A stretch of 64,000 nucleotides of DNA from Lepus europaeus (GCF_033115175.1 NC_084835.1:101772448-101836447); one strand, 5' to 3'. Positions 43,456-56,311 are shown, numbered from the stretch's first letter. A program made the numbers and translations. The notes: generated by a model from the letters alone, not told the origin.

Positions 43456-43796
43456 GGGGACGGCACCGTGGCACAGTGGGTTAAGCCACCATCTGCAGCA
43501 CCAGCATCCCATATGGGCACTTGTTCATGTCCTAGCTGCTTCGCTTCTGATCCAGCTCCCTGCCAATGGCCTGGGAAAGCAGTGGAGGATGGCCCAAGTG
43601 CTTGGGCTCTGCCCACATGGGAGACCTGGAAGGAGCTCCTGGCTCCTGGCTTCATCTTGGTCCAGCCCTGGTTGCTGCAGCCATTTGGGGTGTGAATCCG
43701 AGGGTGGACAATCTCTCTCTCTCTCTCTACCTACCTACCTACCTACCTATCTGTAATTCTGACTTATAAATAAATAAATCTTTAAAAATAAATAAG
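43456..43796 (+). mobile_element. CSINE
   Basis: 'aggggacggcaccgtggcac' to 'taaataaataaatctttaa'. The CT region contains a (CTAC)5-like run at 43729-43748. Confidence 0.88.
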
Positions 43797-43892
43797 TTGA
43801 AAGTGTATGTCGAGTGAAAATACCCTGGAACAATGAACATTCATACATATTCCAACAAATGCCAACATCTAAGGTATAAAGTAGTTAGAATG

Positions 43893-44262
43893 TTAAGGCT
43901 GAATTGTGATCCTCCAAAGTCCATGAGTTGAAGTCCAACCCCCAGAATGTGCTACCTTTGGAGACAGGATGCTTAAACAGGGTAATTTAGTGAAAAATGA
44001 GGTCATTAGGGGGTCCTCTAAATATTAATAGTTTTCTTATAAAAAGAGGAAACTTGGATACAAAGAAATTATGTGACAACAGGGAGGAGAAACAGCACCA
44101 TCTACAGGCCCAGGAGGGAGGCCTCAGAGAAGATCAAATGCACCAACACTTTGATCTTGGGTGTCCAGCCTCCAGAACTGTGAGAACAAAAATGTCTGTT
44201 ATTTAGACCATCTATGTGCTGTGCTTTCTTATGGAAGCCCTAGAAAACTAACAGGCAGGGTG
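43893..44262 (+). mobile_element. MaLR LTR (MLT1-like)
   Basis: 'aaggctgaattgtgatcct', 'gttgaagtccaacccccaga', 'tcttataaaaagaggaaact', 'cagcctccagaactgtgag' and 'ggaagccctagaaaactaac' are in standard MLT1 order. Confidence 0.83.
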
Positions 44263-44447
44263 ATAGAATCAGCAGGAGAAATGAGCTCCTCTGTGCCAAA
44301 AGGTTGGCAGGCTGGCAGTAGAAAGAGGACAAACTTGTGTTCCTTTATACTCCATTGGTAAGTATTGAAAAGAAGGCAAAGAGAGTGAATTCTACTGGTA
44401 TTGTTCTTATGAATCCTACTGAGATCTTGTTTTAAAATACTACCTGC

Positions 44448-44775
44448 TGGGGCTGGGGCTGTGGTGTAGAGCGTTGAGCCTCCACCTGTAGTGTTGGCAT
44501 CCCATGTGGGTGTGGGTGTGGGTATGGGTTTAAGTCCTGGCTGCTCCACTTCTGATCCAGCTCCCTGCTGGTGCACCTAGGAAGGCAGTGGGGGACAGCC
44601 CAGGTGCTTGGGCCCCTGAGCCCACGTGGGAGACCTAGAAGAAGCTCCTGGCTCCTGGCTTCGTCCTGGCCCAGCCCTGGTGTTGCAGCCATTTGGGAGT
44701 GAGTCAGTGGGTGGAAGATCTCTGTCTTCTCTCCTTCTCTGTATCTCTGCCTTTCAAATAAATAAATGAAAAGAA
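44448..44775 (+). mobile_element. CSINE
   Basis: 'gctggggctggggctgtggt' to 'tgcctttcaaataaataaat'. A GTGGGT repeat at 44506-44528 is a small local expansion inside the element. Confidence 0.9.
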
Positions 44776-46189
44776 AAAATATCATATGCTTTGAGATTCC
44801 AAAAGATTAAAATGTGATTCTATATCAGAGTGCCCCCAGTGAGTCAGCAATAAATACAAAGCTTTTCATATACAGGGAATTGTAGGGTAGGAAAAAAAGA
44901 TTTCCCAGACGAGGACTCACAAGCATGAATGATATAGATGATTTATGCCGGGGAGCGGGGAAACTGCCACTGTCCTTTGTTAAAAACACACTTTGGGTTT
45001 GGCCAGAAAACAGAAATTGTATCTCGCTATAGGATGCTCAGGCTACCATCACGTATAATGGAGGATAATGGGAGGGCTGCTGCCTTCATGCAGACAGGAC
45101 TTGATTATTAACACCAAGGAAAATAATAATCTCATTCTAAAAGTCCACTCTGATTGCCTTTCCTCTCCTAGAACAACAGGTCCTGAAATGAAGCTACAAA
45201 CATGGTGGAGAGCAACGAGAAGGAGAAGCAAGGAAAGAGGCAGGAAGGGCCGCTCCACTGTGTCAGTGCTGCCTTTGATCCAGCCCGGGCGATAAGTATA
45301 AGCCAGCTCTGGAGAAGAGTCAGGACAGAGTGTCGGAAAGAGGATGGTAAATCTAAGTCGAGCCTCAGAAAAGTTATTTCAGAAAGTCAGCAGTGACTTT
45401 TTAATGCCTGCTGCGTGGAGCACATTTCATTTTAAGTATTTTGTAGACATTGATGAATGAGTTTGCAATGCTCACCTTACATTTTCTTGAATAAAAACAA
45501 TTCAGAACCTAGCTTGCATACATTTCTTATATTATTTATAGAAAGAATGTAGCACACAGGAAAGATATTAAATTGATGACTTATTCCCAAGAGTACAGAA
45601 AGTTTTCCATTTACCCTGCCTGGGTCATTACCTCAACTTGGCCCATCTGAACCTGAACTATCTCGACAGCCAGTAAAAAATGAAGGTAATGAGGCTGCCT
45701 CGCCAACCAAAGGCTGGAAAAAGTGGAGCATTAAAGAAATAAAGCAGCCCATTTAAGCGAAGATGCAGAATGCTGAAGAAGCAATATTTTCTAAATTATC
45801 AAGCGTAGCTTCTTTCATCATGGGACTCTTGCTCCCGTTTCCCTTCCAACTCTGACAGGAGCATTTTCTTTGCATTTTCCCTTATCTCTCCCTGCTTCTT
45901 TTTTTAAGAAAACATTTCCATCTCAAGTCATATTTTCTCATCTTTCCTCATTCCCAGTCTTCCTCCTCCTCTCAAGCCCTCCATTCGCCGTTTGTTAGAG
46001 GTTATTTCTTTCTGGGGTTTTTACATGCCTGTTGCCAAAAAGGCTGTTCTCTCAGTTTAACACAATCCGTTGCCCTTCGGATTGTGGTGGCTGCCCCAGG
46101 CTATCATTTCTCTGAATATACTAACCTGACCCACACCAAGTGAAGAGAGGGAAGGAGATGGGGTCCTGCATGGCCTCTGGAACCAGCTA
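44776..46189. other. Unassigned stretch
   Basis: 1.4 kb of mostly unique sequence. The 75-codon frame at 45068-45295 has no splice support. Confidence 0.5.
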
Positions 46190-46310
46190 CCTGGACTCAA
46201 GCCCCGGCTCTGCCACATACAAGCTGAGCGACCACCATTCACTAGGACTCATACCAAAAATGGGGACAGTAATATCTCTCATCGAGGTTATGGTTAACAT
46301 CAGCCTAGAC
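46190..46310 (+). mobile_element. MIR fragment
   Basis: 'tggactcaagccccggctct', 'gccacatacaagctgagcga' and 'aaaaatggggacagtaatat' are the central MIR blocks. Confidence 0.65.
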
Positions 46311-46552
46311 GGAGATCATGTATAGGTCTGGTGTTATTACTCTATCATGAGCCAACCTCTGGAAATCTCCAACTCAGTGTGAACTGATAAACTTTTCCTT
46401 GGAGAGAAAAATGGACTGTAGTAGGGAACAAGAAAGTAATGCTCATGCTGCAATGCTTGACCTGTGTCGTTTCCCAGGCAGCAAGTCCCTGTCATTGCTG
46501 GACATGGCCTCCCTTCTTCAATGCCATGCTTTGATGTGGTCACAGTGGTGAC

Positions 46553-46985
46553 TGCTACGGTTTGCACAGGAGTCGGCTCCCCAAATTCATGTAGATGTTG
46601 TACCCCAAAGTATTATGTTTATGGTTAACAGGTTAATGTTGATGATTATCCTGGGATCTTGATACGATTACAGTGTCTGGAAGTGGCTGGGTTGGATGAG
46701 GATGCTAAGGAGGAGTCACATGACCCAATTGAGACGGCTTTCCAAGGAGAGGCCACATAGAGTGCAGGTGAAGAGCCTGCTCCCTGTGTCTAGCTGCTTC
46801 CTGGCTCACCATGTGATCCTCTCTCTGCCCATGTTCCACCCCTAACAACCTCTCCCAGACCCCAGACTAATGGGGCCACCCCACTTGGGACTGTGAACCT
46901 CCAAACTAGAAGCCAAAATGAACATTCTTCCAGTCTAAGTGGCTCCTCACAGGTATTTCAGGTAAAGTGACAGAAAGCTGACACA
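46553..46985 (+). mobile_element. MaLR LTR (MST-like), solo
   Basis: TG-start 'tgctacggtttgcacagg' to CA-end 'gaaagctgacaca', with 'gaaccacttgggactgtgaac'-type 3' blocks. A second, more diverged member of the group seen at 31.4 kb. Confidence 0.72.
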
Positions 46986-47281
46986 GTGACTCTGGTCTTG
47001 CACATTCTGTATCCTTGCTCTTCTCACGTGCGCCCTCGCACAGAGTTCTGGAAGCAGCTGAGTCTTTTGAATGCACACCATGGGCCACGCTGATGGTTAT
47101 GTACCATGTCCACTAGTCCAGCCTGCCTGTTCTCTATTTCTCAGGATCACCATACAGGATGCAATCAGATTTGAGTATTTTCTTCCTTAAGAAATTAAGC
47201 AAAGCATCCCTTCCCCATGCCAAGCCATTCAAGAAACAAATAAGTCTGCCAACAAGGAAGGATGAAAGAAATTAGACCTGG

Positions 47282-47640
47282 AGGTGCCGGTGTTGTGGCT
47301 CAGCACGTTAGGCTGCTGCCCGAGACTCTGGCACCCCATATGGGCTCTGGTTCATGTCCCAGCTTCTCCAGTTCTAATCCAGCTCTTCTAATGGCCTGGG
47401 GGAAATAGAAGAAGATGGCCCAGGTGCTTGGGCCCCTGCCATCCACATGGAAGACCTGAATGAAGCTCATCGCTCTTGTTTTCAGCTTGGCCTGGTCCTG
47501 TTATGGTTTGAACAGGATTCAGTTCCAGTTGTGGCCATTTGGGGAGCAAATCAGCAGACAGAAGATCTCTCTGCCTCTCTCTGTCCTCCCCATAACTCTG
47601 ACTTTCAAATAAAGAAAGAAAGAAATCTTTAAAAATAAAG
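47282..47640 (+). mobile_element. CSINE
   Basis: 'aggtgccggtgttgtggctc' to 'ttcaaataaagaaagaaaga'. It carries an extra 30-40 bp in the body near 47500 compared with its relatives. Confidence 0.85.
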
Positions 47641-48059
47641 AAATTAAAGATGAAATTCATGTAGTAAGGAGGATGCCGTCATGCCTACCAGGGCTGAGGA
47701 TGCTCTAGAGAGTCTGCTGTTTTCAAAGCTTCAGGAGGGTCGCACACTGATACACGGGAAAGGTAGCACAGCCCTCTGAGGTTCAGTGGCATGGTGAACA
47801 TTACAGCCAGAAGCAGCAAGGAAATTCTGATCTCTAAGGATAAAGTCACCAGGACAAGAAAAGGATCACTCAAGCAAAGTTGATGGGGAAATGGGAAAAT
47901 AAACATCAGGGTTAAGTTATAGTTCATAAGAATATCACGGACATTTTACTGTGTGGTTTTTCTTTCCCTCTTTGCCCCCACAAAGATTATGATTACCAAG
48001 CCAACAGCATTCCCACGCTATGGTAAGTTAGTAAGAGGATAAGGATGATGTCTAATTCA
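47641..48059. other. Unassigned stretch
   Basis: Nothing recognised. Confidence 0.5.
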
Positions 48060-48395
48060 TTCTCTAGCAAATTTTCTCTCATTTTAAAAATTCTGGTAAA
48101 ATACACATAATCTAAAATGTGCCACTTTGAAGCATGCAATTCAGCGGCATGAACTGCGTTCACAACATTCTGCAGCTGCCGCCACACCCATCTCCAGAAC
48201 TTTTCCATCTTCCCAAGCAAACGCTTCGCTCATTATACAATAACTCCCCCTCCCCCCCCTCCAGCCCTTGGCAACCACCCATCTATTTTGTGTCTCTATG
48301 AATTAGACTACTCTGGGTATCTCAAAAAAAAAAAAATGGAACTGTGCAATATTTGTCCTTTTGTGACTGGCTTATTTCATCTAACACAACTTTTA
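48060..48395 (-). mobile_element. Old L1 3' UTR fragment
   Basis: Inverted L1 3' region: 'ggtaaaatacacataatcta', 'gcaattcagcggcatgaact', 'tctccagaacttttccatct', 'cttggcaaccacccatctat' and 'ttgtgactggcttatttcat'. Known from older mammalian L1M subfamilies. Confidence 0.82.
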
Positions 48396-49159
48396 AAGTG
48401 CCACTTCAATGTTAGTAGTAAGCACTTTGGGATAATATCTGCCCACAATTCATTCAAAAATAACTTCTTTCCTCTATGCCAAAAACTGCAGGGAGTAAAA
48501 ACATATTGTAGGTGTTAAGATGAGACAAAGGATAGGTACTGGTTGGTAATAAGACTGTATATAACAGCAACCCCAAATGGTTGTAATCAACGGCCAGTAT
48601 ATGGGGGACAGACAATTGGTGCCATGAGCGGAAGAGGCAAGAAAAGATCATAGTTGATGTAGCGTGCAGAGATTGACAGATACAGGCCCTAAAGAACTGA
48701 CGAAATTTCCATAGAACTGAAAGGGAAAGAACTCAGAACAAGCACAAGAGCAGAACCAGCATGGATGAAAAGGCAAGACAGAGGGAAGACAGCCCTGACG
48801 AGGCGGGCAGCACTCAGCGGATCCTGGCTCCACCTATTCTCCTCTGCCAATGGTTCCTTCATTGAGTAACTTAGAGTTACTCCCTTTGAAGGTGGCACCC
48901 GTGTTCTGCGGGGCCCATGCTATTACGCTGATATATGTGTTGCATTCTGTGTATGTATTTTGTATGTATTTTATGATTGCATCCAAAACAATCCCAGGCA
49001 TAAATCAAGGGGAATGGATGCAATTCTCTGAAGCAAAACACACCACGGTTAGAACAGAACAACTGCCTCCTATATACCGGACGTGCACAGAATGTGGAGC
49101 CTCACAAGGTGCAGAATGTGAGACAACACTTCCATTTGATCCTCTCAACAAGAAACAAA
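48396..49159. other. Unassigned stretch
   Basis: Mostly unique. The 134-codon frame at 48850-49254 runs partly into the L1 fragment downstream and has no gene-like context. Confidence 0.5.
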
Positions 49160-49590
49160 CGTCTTCAGGTTTGTTAAGGTTATTGAGGTTTGATAGTAAA
49201 ACAGAATATGCCCTTCGACGAATGGGTAACAACGGAAAAAGTAAATGTCCATAGCAGTAAAAGAACAAGTGTTTGATACATTATTCTCAAATGCATTGTG
49301 TAAGTGAAAGAAGCCAAACTCATAGGCTCTGTTCAAGTTATGTGACATTCCGGAAAAGGCAAGACTACAGGGAAGCAGAGCGGGTCAATGGCTGACAGTA
49401 GATCAGGGGAGGGAAGGGGTTGACCACAAAGGACCAGCATATGAGACTTTGGGGAAGTGGTAGGACTGTTCCTTACGCTTATGATGGAGGATTTACGTGA
49501 CACTATTTGTCCACTATCACAGAACCACACATGAATAAAAACTTGATTTTAGTGTATAATTTTAAAATAAGTACATAAATATTTTTTAAA
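49160..49590 (+). mobile_element. Old L1 3' end fragment
   Basis: Plus-oriented L1 tail: 'gtgaaagaagccaaactcat', 'tcaatggctgacagtagatc' and 'gaccacaaaggaccagcata', ending in A/T-rich sequence near 49590. It is opposite in orientation to the fragment at 48.1 kb. Confidence 0.65.
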
Positions 49591-49729
49591 AACCAGAATG
49601 GTAGGCAGTCCCCTTCAGGCATGCAAGAGGGCTCCAGGATTCTCCACCACCTTCCCACTCCCTCTTTACCTGAAAGGCGAAATAAAATGCTCTGATATCT
49701 CCATCTATCCATATTTAAAAAAACAAAAA

Positions 49730-50028
49730 GATTGATTTATTTACTTGAAAGTCAAAGTTACACAGAGAGAGAGAGAGATCTTTCATCCGTTGGTTTAATC
49801 CCCAACTGGCTGCAATAGCCAGAGCTGTGCCAATCTGAAGACAGGAGCCTCCTCTGAATCTCCCACGTGGGTGCAGGAGCCCAAGGACTTGAGCCATCCT
49901 CCACTGCCTTCCCAGGCCACAGCAGAGAGCCGGATTGGAAGTAGAGCAGCCGGGTCTCAAACCAACACCCATATGGGATGCAGGCACTGCAAGCGGTGGC
50001 TTAACCTGCTATGCCACAGCGCCGGCCC
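49730..50028 (-). mobile_element. CSINE
   Basis: Inverted copy: 'gattgatttatttacttgaa' tail to head 'gccacagcgccggccccc'. Confidence 0.9.
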
Positions 50029-50029
50029 C

Positions 50030-51164
50030 CAGCCATCCTTATTTTAAAAAAATTCTTTTTTAAGCCCAGGCTTTTTGGTAATATTGACATTTGCAGGAAC
50101 TGTCCTGTACATTGTACGGCTTTTAGCAACACCTCTGGCCTCTACCCACTTGACATTGGGACAACAAATACTGTTTCACTATTGCCAAGTCCTGGCGGGG
50201 GCAGGGGCAGGGGGCAATGTGCACAACTAGATTGCAGATCACTGCTTTAGATTAATTTATATAATTACTTTATGAAGTTGGATATGCCAAACTATATTAT
50301 ACATGGTAAACTTTATAGGTGTTTTAGAGAGTTTCCTAGGGTAATTTTCACTGGAGAAATATAGGAAAGAGAGAGGTGAGACAGATGGGTGGGGCAGAGA
50401 TAGAGGGAAAGAAATGGAAAGATGTTTTTTTTTTCACCCTCTATGCTGATTTTAGAATCTCTGGACTACCCAGATATGAAGTCACTCGTGTAGAATAGTA
50501 TGTGTCAAGGTTTGTTCCCCTGTCCTATAGCCTCACTGAGTTGCTTTGTGTCATTACAGACATAAGATGAGAACCAAGAAAATTCTAATCTTTTATAGGT
50601 AAAAGGATAGATTAGAAGGTCTAAAAATAATTAAATATAGGAAAAAAAAACTGTGGCTCTGTAATTGCTGCAGTAACTATTATTGCTTAAAGTTTAATGG
50701 AGATTATTGCTTTTTATTTCCAGAAGGTAAAGTGTTTGCAAGATTACTTGGTCTATATATCCTTGTTTATTCTTAAACCATATATTTGCTCCAGATTAAG
50801 AAAAAAGGAAGCAATTATGCCTTAATTACTGTATATAATTTGTGAAGAAAGAGCAACAGAGAGATGTTTATTTTAATGTGATGACTACAAGGAAGGATTC
50901 CCACATAGTGAGAGTAAAGTTGAAAAATAAAGCTTCAGTGGAATGGCATTAAATGCTAATTGCCCTTTAAATATGTTCATTCTAGACTATTTCAATATTA
51001 ATTTGATTACCAACAGAGTATTGCTAAAACCCTAGCAATAACCACGTTTTTATTTGCTACCAAAATATTTATCACAAAGTGTGAAGTAAAGAACTTGGTC
51101 TTGCCCAGAGAGACATATGGCCTTCAACCTTGGCTTCTGGGAGGTCTTTCAGATCATATCTGAT
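50030..51164. other. Unassigned AT-rich stretch
   Basis: Nothing recognised. Confidence 0.5.
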
Positions 51165-51179
51165 AAGAGTATTTTTATT

Positions 51180-51519
51180 GGGGCTGGCACTGTGGTGTAG
51201 CGAATAAAGCTGCTGCCTACAGCACCAGCATCCCATATGGGTGTTGGTTCAAGTCTCAGCTCCACTCCCAATCCAGCTCCCTGCCAATGTGCCTGGGAAA
51301 GCATCAGAGGATGGTTCAAGTCCTTGGGCCCTTGCACTCATGTGGAAGACCCAGAAGAAGCTCCTGGCTCCTGGCTCCTGGCTCCTGGCTTCAGCTTGGC
51401 CCAGCCCTGGCCATTGCAGCCATCTGGGGAGTGAACTAGCAGATGGAAGATCTCACTGTCCCTTGCTCTCCGTAGCTCTGCCTTTCAAATAAATACATAA
51501 ATAAGTAAGTCTTTTAAAA
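51180..51519 (+). mobile_element. CSINE with internal triplication
   Basis: 'ggggctggcactgtggtgta' to 'aaataagtaagtcttttaa'. The 7-bp unit 'ctcctgg' is repeated at 51361-51385. Flanking repeat 'aagagtatttttatt' (51165-51179) and 'aagagtatctttatt' (51520-51534), one mismatch. Confidence 0.93.
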
Positions 51520-51534
51520 AAGAGTATCTTTATT

Positions 51535-52065
51535 TTAGGGTGAGGTCTGTTCAAACTGCATTTTAGAATGGAGCCAATCACAACCAGTAGTATCAGAGTA
51601 GAGGCTGGCCACTCCAGAGCCATCAACCATATGACTTATGGTGGCAGAATGGGGTTACACAATATCCATTAACCTGGAACAGAGTTCAAACACATGGCAA
51701 TCAATCAATCATGACTGCATAATAAAGCCCTAGTGAAAAATTGGACACCTGAGCTTGCCTATTGGGGACTCTCTATGCATAGCACATGCCTGAAAGGTAG
51801 TGTGTCCTCACTCAAGGAGGAGAGAGCAGTGGAAGCTACAAGCCTAGAAATCCCTTCAGACTCTGCCCTATGTGTCTTTTTGGCTGACATTAATCTACAT
51901 GCTTTCCCTGCAATAAACCATAGTCATGAATATAATAGTTTTATTAAGTTCTGTGAGTCATTCCTGCAAATAATGGTTTGGGAATCCCCTCCACGTGCAG
52001 CTGGTATCAGAAATGAGGGGTCTTGTGGCGGGCTCTGCCCTGAGACTTCACAGTTGGCTAAAGCC
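51535..52065 (+). mobile_element. Probable ERVL-type LTR
   Basis: 'gactgcataataaagcccta', 'aaaaattggacacctgagct', 'cctgcaataaaccatagtca' and 'agttctgtgagtcattcctg' are in the order of the 3' part of an ERVL-class LTR. The 5' limit is not clear because the CSINE sits at the left edge. Family name uncertain. Confidence 0.45.
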
Positions 52066-52449
52066 ACTCACTAAATTGATGAGCTCCTTCCAAATGCATT
52101 CATTTTCAAAAGCCATTGTCCACGTCCTGGAGAAACTTGTAACCTAGCTGAGAATCAGGCATGGAGTCATATCCATGCGTTAGGCAGAGTTGTGCTACCA
52201 ACAGACAGATTGGAATGCATTTGACAAGGCTTTGGGGAAGAAATGTGATGTACCCAGGCTTCACAAATGTAGGATTTGGACTGATTGTGAGAAAAATAAG
52301 CTAATTCTACAAAGAAACTAGTAAAAATGAAAGTGCACGGGTAGGGGATAGCATGACACAAAAGAATAGTAAGCAGTTTGAGACAGAAGATTGAAGAAGG
52401 CATTGTGGTTGACTCCCCAACTGCCATTTCGCTCCCACATGATTAATCT
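52066..52449. other. Unassigned stretch
   Basis: Nothing recognised. Confidence 0.5.
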
Positions 52450-52805
52450 AAGCCACCTGGGGTAATTACAACCCACTTTCTCAGTGACTCATTTAGGAAC
52501 GGGCAATGAAGAATGAGCGAACTGTTTGGGGGTGTCTAAAAAGCAGGCAAGGGAAGAAACAGTCTTTTCTTCCCCTGGCCACTGCTGTGTCTGAATGCGT
52601 CACCTGGAACTGTCTTGCCACTGAGCTGAGGAGGAAGCTACCCATGGAGAGGAGACCAGAGCCAGAGGACTACACAGAAGCCAAGCATGCACCCGGATGG
52701 TTGGCACTGGGGATCTGTCCTATCCTACGATTATCTTAGACACACTTCATATGAACTTCCTTATTGTTAAGCCATGGGAGACTTATTTTTGTTACTTGTA
52801 GCTAA
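52450..52805 (+). mobile_element. Possible LTR relic
   Basis: The end 'ccttattgttaagccatggg' followed by 'tttttgttacttgtagctaa' is the usual tail of MaLR/ERVL LTRs. The upstream part is weak. Confidence 0.35.
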
Positions 52806-52807
52806 CA

Positions 52808-53690
52808 GCATGTGGCAGACAGAAGGATCCTTCCTCCAAAAAAAAAAAAAAAATCCATGCCCTAATTTCTAGAAACTGTGTATATGTTGTGTTACATAGC
52901 AAACGTGACTGACTTTGCAGATGGCATTAAGTTGCAGACCTTAAAAGAGGAAGATTATCTGGGTGGACTCAATCTATTCAAATGAGCTCTAGAAAGCAGA
53001 GAACTTTCTCCAGATACAGTTGGAGCCATGAAACAGAGAAGGGGAGATCAGAGAGATATAAAGCCTGAGAAAGATAAGACTTGCTTATGCTGGAGTTAAA
53101 GGAGGCCCGGTGCTTGTGGCTCAGCGGGTTAACGCCCTGGCCTGAAGCGCTGGCATCCCATATGGGCGCCGGTTCTAGTCCCGGCTGCTCCTCTTCCAGT
53201 CCAGCTCTCTGCTGTGCCATGGGATGGCAGTGGAGGATGGCCCAAGTGCTTGGGCCCCTGCACCCACGTGGGAGACCCAGAAGAAGCTCCTGGCTTCAGA
53301 TTGGCGCAGCCATCCGGGTCCATCTGGGGAGTGAATCAGCAAAGGAAGATCTCTCTCTCTGTCTCTACCTCTGTCTTTCAGATAAATAAAATAAGTCTTT
53401 AAAAAAAAAAAAAGGTGACCATGGGCCAGCAAGCGTAGGCAGTCTCCAGCCTGCAGAAGTGAAGACTGACTGTGAACGGAGCGTCGGTCAGAAAACAGGC
53501 GCCTCGGTCCCGCAACCACACATACCTGAATTCTGCCAACAGCACCCTGGGAAGTAGGTGCTCTCCCACAGCCTCCAGGTAAAATCTCAGGCCCTTCAAC
53601 CCTGTTGACTCCAAGCAGAGACGCAGCTCAGCCACATCCATGCCAGAACTCCCGACCCAAAGAAACTATGAAGTAACAAATGAGTGCTCT
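52808..53690 (+). mobile_element. MaLR LTR (MLT1-like) split by CSINE
   Basis: The left part has 'tgtggcagacagaaggatcc', 'actttgcagatggcattaag', 'gcagagaactttctccagat' and 'gatcagagagatataaagcc'. After the CSINE it resumes with 'gccagcaagcgtaggcagtc' and 'tgaattctgccaacagcacc'. This is the full MLT1 order. The 3' end is decayed. Confidence 0.78.
53103..53412 (+). mobile_element. CSINE inserted in MaLR LTR
   Basis: 'aggcccggtgcttgtggctc' to 'ctttcagataaataaaataa' plus an A tail at 53399-53413. Shares the 'gccctggcctgaagcgctgg' head variant with the copy at 20.3 kb. Confidence 0.92.
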
Positions 53691-54532
53691 GTGAAGTTCC
53701 TAACTTCACAGTAACTTGTAACGGCGGCCATGGAAAACACGTCCTGGCACGACTGATTGAGGACTTTCGTTGGAAGCGTTCTCAGGTGTGTAGATCAAAA
53801 GTCAAGAGTCACTTAAGGGATTCAGACCTAGTCAAAAGGATAAAGGCCCATTGTAAATGTGAACCAGAACATCTGATTAATCCAAAGAGCTATGAGAAAG
53901 ATCTGCTGGCTGGAGAAGGCAGGAAGAGGAGACAGAAATCACTATGGCAATGATGTGTGTGGGCGCTCATGAATACTAACAGCTGCAACCAGTGAGAAAG
54001 ATGAAACAGGGCTTCCAGTGACTGAGCGTTGGTGTTCCACTTTGGGTACTTACCAGTTAGTGCTAACTCTAAATTTTTTTAAAATTATGGATAGGCATTC
54101 ATGTATTGTTTAACAAACGGCCAATGTGTGAGGGCAGGGGAGGAATTTTAAACATTGGTTCAAGAACTCAACAGGTTATTGAGAACCTGGGCTCTTGCTG
54201 GCTTTCCAATCAACCACAATGCTGACTTTGCAACCACACGTTTGTGTCTTCAAGGTCACACGATGGCTGCTGAAGTCTTAACTGTGGAAGGAGTACATCA
54301 GTCAGCGTGTGGCTGCTGCCGTAGCCAGCCTTCCATCTGCCACACACCAGGCAGTTAAATAAAGAAGTGGAAAAGGTAAGTCTTACTTTCTATCTGAGGA
54401 TATTTGCTAAGTGGAGTTATGAACATTTGAATTAACAGAGTACATGTCTGTAAAACTCCACTGTGTATTTCTTCCCCAAATCTAAGATGTCAGTACCAGG
54501 GAGAAATCTGAACAGATTGGGTTGTCGTCTTC
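53691..54532. other. Unassigned stretch
   Basis: Holds an 89-codon plus frame (53684-53953) that is basic and Cys-containing, but it lacks a paired donor or a polyadenylation context. No named repeat. Confidence 0.45.
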
Positions 54533-54865
54533 TTTTTTTTTTTTAAAGATTTATGTAGTTATTTGAAAGTCAGAGTTGGGGTGCAGGGGGCGGAGACACA
54601 GATCTTCCATCCACTGGTTCACTCCCCAGACGACCACAACAGCCAGGGCTGGGACAGGCTGAAGCCATGAGTCTTGAGTTTCATCCGGGTCTCCCATGTG
54701 GTTAGCAGGGGCCCAAGCACATGGACCATCTTCTGTTGCTTTTCTTACCCATTCATTAGCAGGGAGCTGGATCAGAAGTGGAGCAGTCAGGACACAAACT
54801 GGTGCCCATATGGGATGCTGGCACTGCAGGCAGTGGCTTTACTTGCTACACCACAATGCCAGCCC
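54533..54865 (-). mobile_element. CSINE
   Basis: Inverted copy: T-run and 'aaagatttatgtagttattt' to 'ctacaccacaatgccagccc'. Confidence 0.9.
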
Positions 54866-55549
54866 AACTCCATTCTTTATTGCTCACCCACATTTCCTCT
54901 TGCCTCTCTACTGATCTTTGAGAATACAGCAATAGATCTATGGGGTTTCATTTTTTTTTTTTAAATCAGAAAAACAAAGATGTGCAATTCCCTGAATGAA
55001 TTTAAAGTTCCAGGAACGTTCAGTGTTGTTGACTCACTGAGTAATAATGTATTTTACCCCTTCATGTTCAGTGCTTTCAGGGTGAGGTGACTAATTCATT
55101 CCCTTCTCACAGTAGCTTCTGAAAAACTAAAGTCTGGTTTGTTCTAAAAGCCACAATCATTTAAAATAAAATAACAGTCACAGCTGCAAGGTTGTGGCTT
55201 TCTCATTTGTAGTATTGCACTGAGTGACTCTGCATTTTAGGGGAGATGGGAGGGATAAAGAAAGGTTTTAAAAGAAGGCATTCATTCCCACCCTAAATAG
55301 CTCATTCCACCATGTTGCTATTTGTATCCTCGCCCTCAAGCATCCCTTTCCAAGTGTTTTCACACAACCAGCTATTGTGGAGTCTAAGGCCTTTGTATAA
55401 AATGTACTGCTTCCAACAAGGCACTCTGACAGCTTGTTTTCAACATCCCCCTGCAACATACACAATTTCCACTGTGGTTCTCTGTCTCAGGAGTATCCAC
55501 CCAGTGAGCAAAAATCAAGGTAACTACTCCCAGAAAAGCATTCCAACCC

Positions 55550-55580
<31 letters not shown>

Positions 55581-55974
55581 CACCCGGTTTTTGTTTTTTG
55601 ACAAAAGAGGTTGCAACCACTAATGAAAAATGTTGTATGTGGGCGCTGTGCTAGGGATTTTGCTAGCATTCACTTCCTAAATCAAAATGGAAAATCAAGC
55701 TACAGATGATCAGAATCTGTGTATGCCAGCCTAAGCCACCATGTGCTATCATGAATGGGGTGAAGTCAATTGATCAGCCCTCAGGGTCATGTTCTTTGAT
55801 ATACATTCCCTACTGAGAATTTTACAGAAGCAATGGACCCCACCCCTGGAGAAAAGCACCAAGTCACAAAATTTCCCAACCAATGGCAACATGGCAGGGA
55901 CCCCGGGTGAGTCCTGTACTATAGCAGTAGTCTCACAACTCTTCATAATAAACCTTTTCAAAAACAAAAGCATG
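54866..55974. other. Unassigned stretch with a 27-A run
   Basis: A 27-base A homopolymer lies at 55554-55580, not attached to any SINE or L1 body I recognise. The rest is unique. It would lie just downstream of the candidate minus-strand poly(A) site at about 55975. Confidence 0.55.
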
Positions 55975-56311
55975 TGTTCCAAATGTATGGATATTTATTT
56001 ATAAATGATATACATGTAGTACTCGACTAATATGTGTACAATAAACACTCAAAATTAAAGTCACAAAGGATGACATAAAAACAGTATTCAAAAGTCAAGA
56101 ATTTCCTTTCTCACACGCCCTGCAGGGCAAACAGGTCCACTCACGTCTCCTGCCCGACTTCTCAGAGCATTGAGCTCACAAGGCAAAAAGCTCAAAACAC
56201 GAGCGCAGGAAGAAAATACAAACCCCATGTAAAAATAATTGCCAGTGTTCTGTGTCTAAGAAGACCAAGTTCCACCTTTTATATAAGATCAATAATCCTG
56301 GCAATGATTTC
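55975..56311 (-). other. Candidate 3' UTR of unidentified minus-strand gene
   Basis: Follows the stop codon at 56314-56312 on the minus strand. It ends with an AATAAA signal (minus, 55999-55994) and, 20-40 bases further, a U/GU-rich element ('tgcttttgttttt' on minus, about 55958-55971), the standard arrangement around a mammalian cleavage site. No repeat is recognised inside. Confidence 0.5.
55994..55999 (-). terminator. Polyadenylation signal AATAAA
   Basis: Minus-strand AATAAA within 'ataaataaatatcc', with a U/GU-rich downstream element at about 55958-55971. The predicted cleavage site is near 55975. Confidence 0.5.

Noticed and set aside
53684..53953. 89-codon plus frame, basic with several Cys
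   Set aside because: No matching donor or poly(A) signal, and no recognisable motif spacing such as a zinc finger.
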